This document shows, piece after piece, positions 61,661 through 64,000 of a DNA stretch of 64,000 nt. A program made the position numbers and the translations under genes. A model generated the notes under the pieces. That model did not search any database. It was not told the DNA's origin and worked only from the letters and a program-made list of their open reading frames with translations. The stretch spans positions 372,001-436,000 of the forward strand of contig JAGDZP010000004.1 of assembly GCA_049115735.1 (NCBI GenBank), written 5' to 3'. The first letter of the stretch is position 1. The number at the start of each line of letters is the position of its first letter. This DNA is from CAXBNB01 sp049115735. GTDB lineage: Bacteria > Bacteroidota > Bacteroidia > Cytophagales > Cyclobacteriaceae.

Positions 61661-62890
61661 ATGGTAGATACAGCATTTGATGTTGAGGAATTGAGGAAGC
61701 AGTTTCCAATTTTACACCAGCAGGTGAATGGAAAACCATTGGTGTATTTTGACAATGCTGCCACTTCTCAGAAACCACAGCGAGTGATTAATGCGCTGAA
61801 CGAATACTACAATCGGGATAATGCAAATATTCATCGTGGAATTCACACCTTGGCCGAGCGGGCTACAGCGGCATACGAAGAGACCCGTGAAGCTGCAAGG
61901 GATTTTATCAAAGCAAGAGAAGTTGAGGAGGTAATTTTTACCAAAGGAACTACAGAAGGAATCAACCTGGTGGCATCATCTTTTGGTAGAAAATTTATAG
62001 GTGCTGGTGATGAAATTATTATCTCAGAATTAGAACACCACTCCAATATCGTTCCCTGGCAGCTGTTGTGCGAGGAGAAGGATTGTGTACTCAAAGTGAT
62101 CCCGGTTAATGATCGAGGTGAGTTGATCTTTGAGGAGTATTTAAACTTACTCAGCGAGAAAACAAAGTTTGTTAGCGTCAATCATATTTCAAATTCTCTG
62201 GGTACCATCAATCCTGTAAAAGAAATAATTGAGGAAGCTCATAAGTTTGGTGCCAAAGTGCTGATAGACGGTGCACAAGCTGCTCCACATGTGGATATAG
62301 ATGTGCAAGGATTGGACTGTGAATTTTATGCCCTCTCTGCCCACAAGGTTTATGGGCCAACGGGTACGGGTGTATTGTATGGAAAACGAGAAGTCCTTGA
62401 GGCCATGCCACCCTATCAAGGAGGTGGTGAGATGATCAAGGAAGTTCATTTCTCCGGCACGACCTTTAACGACATTCCATACAAGTTTGAGGCGGGTACC
62501 CCCAACATAGGTGAGGTGATCGCTTTTAAGGAAGCCCTTCAATTCGTCAATGAAATTGGGAAGGAAAATATAGCAGCACATGAGGATGATCTCTTAAAAT
62601 ATGGAACAGAATTGATTCAAGAAGTAGAGGGGATAAGGCTTATCGGAACGGCCGAAAAGAAAGCCAGCGTTATCTCGTTTTTGATTGACAATGTGCACCC
62701 ATTTGACCTGGGACAGTTGCTGGATGCTAAAGGGATTGCAGTAAGAACGGGTCATCACTGTACACAACCACTAATGGATTTTTATGAAATTGAGGGAACG
62801 GTGAGGGCGTCTTTTTCTGTTTATAATACCAAAGAAGAAATCAAGTACTTTGTAGATTCGTTGAAGTCAATAGTAAAAATGTTCAAATGA
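61661..62890 (+). CDS. sufS: Cysteine desulfurase SufS
   Basis: A protein of 409 residues, group II NifS-type. FPILHQQVNGKPLVYFDNAA opens the fold. The PLP lysine is in ALSAHKVYGPTGTGVLYG near 225. The active cysteine is in GIAVRTGHHCTQPLMDFYEI at about 367, on the short loop typical of SufS. It removes sulfur from cysteine and passes the persulfide to SufE. The ATG at 61661 is taken instead of the GTG one codon upstream. The stop overlaps sufE by four bases (ATGA), coupling enzyme and acceptor. Confidence 0.95.
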   Translation: MVDTAFDVEELRKQFPILHQQVNGKPLVYFDNAATSQKPQRVINALNEYYNRDNANIHRGIHTLAERATAAYEETREAARDFIKAREVEEVIFTKGTTEGINLVASSFGRKFIGAGDEIIISELEHHSNIVPWQLLCEEKDCVLKVIPVNDRGELIFEEYLNLLSEKTKFVSVNHISNSLGTINPVKEIIEEAHKFGAKVLIDGAQAAPHVDIDVQGLDCEFYALSAHKVYGPTGTGVLYGKREVLEAMPPYQGGGEMIKEVHFSGTTFNDIPYKFEAGTPNIGEVIAFKEALQFVNEIGKENIAAHEDDLLKYGTELIQEVEGIRLIGTAEKKASVISFLIDNVHPFDLGQLLDAKGIAVRTGHHCTQPLMDFYEIEGTVRASFSVYNTKEEIKYFVDSLKSIVKMFK

Positions 62891-63321
62891 GTTCGATTAG
62901 CGAAATACAGGAAGAAATAATCGAAGATTTTTCGATGCTGGATGGCGACATGGAAATGGCCATTGGTTACCTGATGGAATTGGGTGAGAAATTGCCAGAG
63001 ATGAACGATGCTGAAAAGACCGAGACGAACATTGTAAAAGGATGTCAGTCGAAAGTGTGGTTACTGGCAAATGAAGAAAATGGAAAAGTGCATTTCAGGG
63101 CAGACAGCAATACGGCTATAACAAAGGGCTTGGTGAGTTTATTAGTGAGAGTACTATCGGGACAAACGCCGGACGATATCATGAATGCGGATTTGTTCTT
63201 CAAGGAAAAAATCGGGATGAACCGATTCATCGGCACGCAGCGTTCGAATGGCTTTGCGGCGATGATCAAGCAGATGAAAAATTATGCTTTGGCTTTGAAG
63301 ATGAAGGCTCAGGTGGGGTAA
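62887..63321 (+). CDS. sufE: Cysteine desulfuration protein SufE
   Basis: A protein of 144 residues. The persulfide-accepting cysteine is in NIVKGCQSKVWLLANEENGK at about residue 52. The helical fold ends with FIGTQRSNGFAAMIKQMKNY. SufE activates SufS and carries sulfur to SufBCD. It begins on the stop of sufS (ATGA overlap) and is followed 20 bases later by the Phd-type antitoxin gene. Confidence 0.93.
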   Translation: MSSISEIQEEIIEDFSMLDGDMEMAIGYLMELGEKLPEMNDAEKTETNIVKGCQSKVWLLANEENGKVHFRADSNTAITKGLVSLLVRVLSGQTPDDIMNADLFFKEKIGMNRFIGTQRSNGFAAMIKQMKNYALALKMKAQVG

Positions 63322-63341
63322 AAAACTAGATACTTTGAAAA

Positions 63342-63593
63342 ATGAAACCTACAACGACCAAAGAGTTAAAAAAAAATATTGATAGGAAGATTGATGAAGT
63401 TGTTTCCACACAAGAGCCTCTTTATATCAGACATTCTGATGGACAAGAACTTGTGTTAGTTCCTAAATCAGAATATGAGGGTTTAAAAGAGACTTTATTT
63501 TTAATGCAAAGCCCAAAAAATGCAGAACGATTGCTGAAGAGTATTGAAGATTTAAAAAAAGGCAATTTTGTAGAAAGGGAATTAATTGAATAA
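63342..63593 (+). CDS. Phd/YefM-type antitoxin, orphan
   Basis: A protein of 83 residues. The N-terminal dimer of Phd/YefM type is recognised by KELKKNIDRKIDEVV, then a strand with PLYIRHSDGQELVLVPKSEY and a helix (YEGLKETLFLMQSPKNAERL). The C-terminal tail (LKSIEDLKKGNFVERELIE) is the type that wraps a YoeB or Txe toxin. The next gene, three bases later, is a DUF59 gene, not a toxin, so it has no visible partner here. It may regulate in trans, or be the remnant of a module in the suf operon. Confidence 0.8.
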   Translation: MKPTTTKELKKNIDRKIDEVVSTQEPLYIRHSDGQELVLVPKSEYEGLKETLFLMQSPKNAERLLKSIEDLKKGNFVERELIE

Positions 63594-63595
63594 TC

Positions 63596-63907
63596 ATGGC
63601 AGAAGAAAACTTAAGAGACAAAGTGCTGGAAGCTATAAAAAGGGTTTATGACCCTGAGATTCCTGTGGACGTATATGAGCTTGGATTAATCTATGAAATC
63701 AGCGTGTTTCCAGTAAACAATGTATTTGTACTGATGACTTTGACATCCCCGGCCTGTCCTTCTGCAGAGGCCATTCCGGACGAGATCAAGCAGAATATTC
63801 AGCAGATAGAAGAGGTGAACGAGGTAGAAGTGGAGGTGACTTTTGATCCTCCCTATGCTACAGACATGATGTCGGAAGAGGCGAAGTTAGAACTTGGCTT
63901 CATGTAA
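63596..63907 (+). CDS. DUF59/MIP18-family Fe-S assembly protein (SufT-like)
   Basis: A protein of 103 residues with the DUF59 motifs: AIKRVYDPEIPVDVYELGLI at about 13-32, MTLTSPACPSAEAIPDEIKQ with the conserved cysteine near 55, and VEVEVTFDPPYATDMMSEEA. This family (SufT, PaaD, MIP18) helps in maturation of Fe-S proteins in vivo in a way not fully known. In Bacteroidota it commonly closes the suf operon, as here. It follows the antitoxin gene directly. Confidence 0.88.
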   Translation: MAEENLRDKVLEAIKRVYDPEIPVDVYELGLIYEISVFPVNNVFVLMTLTSPACPSAEAIPDEIKQNIQQIEEVNEVEVEVTFDPPYATDMMSEEAKLELGFM

Positions 63908-64000
63908 ATTAGTTGATGTATGAAACTGATTATCAGCTGAGGAACTTTGTTGAAGCAATAGCGTAAGAAATTGAAATAAAACTTAAATACCACAAAAAAT

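Noticed and set aside
1..64000. tRNA, rRNA or CRISPR arrays
   Set aside because: No cloverleaf, rRNA-like sequence or regularly spaced repeats were seen when reading the intergenic regions on both strands.

Overview
The window looks like chromosomal core DNA of a Bacteroidota bacterium, most likely an aerobic member of the Cytophagales. The evidence is low to medium GC, several promoters of the Bacteroidota type (TTTG, about 17-20 bases, TAnnTTTG), few strong Shine-Dalgarno sequences, and many families typical of the phylum: GSCFA, Lacal_2735, DUF4159, a DUF6089-like barrel, TPR- and LytS-type histidine kinases, and the bacillithiol-linked YfiT and YpdA. No rRNA, tRNA, CRISPR array or intact insertion sequence was seen.

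Layout. 1-5450: end of a DJ-1/PfpI gene, a membrane ABM-domain protein, a SnoaL-type lipoprotein divergent from an HxlR regulator across a repeat-rich operator region, a LytS/LytTR two-component pair and a CPBP protease. 5480-5880: a group II intron remnant on the minus strand with recognisable domains V and VI. 6024-14566: gyrB, a tandem UspA protein, a glutamine cyclotransferase lipoprotein, SCP2 and YfiT proteins, glnS, truC and a GSCFA protein. 14582-18020: photolyase, SRPBCC, Lacal_2735 and NAD(P)-binding epimerase genes that look like a light-damage cluster. 18028-25308 (minus): MOSC protein, lspA, ileS and an RND/MMPL exporter. 25485-26910 (minus): three TerB-like paralogues, each with its own copy of an upstream element. 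27365-34909: Na+/Ca2+ exchanger, TonB, a short membrane protein with an ECF sigma factor, 5-formyl-THF cyclo-ligase, YpdA, a TPR histidine kinase and recF. 35009-46295: pdhA, a subtilase with a K+/Na+:H+ antiporter, a TIGR01777 epimerase, a LOG-family hydrolase, uvrA, and an S41 protease preceded by two unrecognised tiny membrane ORFs. 46503-57300: a CASTOR/POLLUX-type ion channel, a WG-repeat protein, a patatin and methyltransferase pair, an outer-membrane barrel, a glycan aminotransferase and sugar transferase pair, and a DUF4159 protein. 57579-63907: the sufBCDSE-DUF59 iron-sulfur operon, interrupted by a mobile four-helix-bundle (IVP) gene and carrying a lone Phd-type antitoxin.

The genome is compact. 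Several operon junctions overlap by 1-4 bases, and four convergent gene pairs overlap at their 3' ends, two of them by sharing stop-codon bases. No single spectacular new system was found. The most interesting leads are the two tiny ORFs behind a consensus promoter upstream of the S41 protease, the TerB-like array with its repeated upstream element, the interlocking inverted repeats in front of the SRPBCC gene, the IVP unit with imperfect terminal inverted repeats inside the suf operon, and the group II intron remnant beside gyrB.
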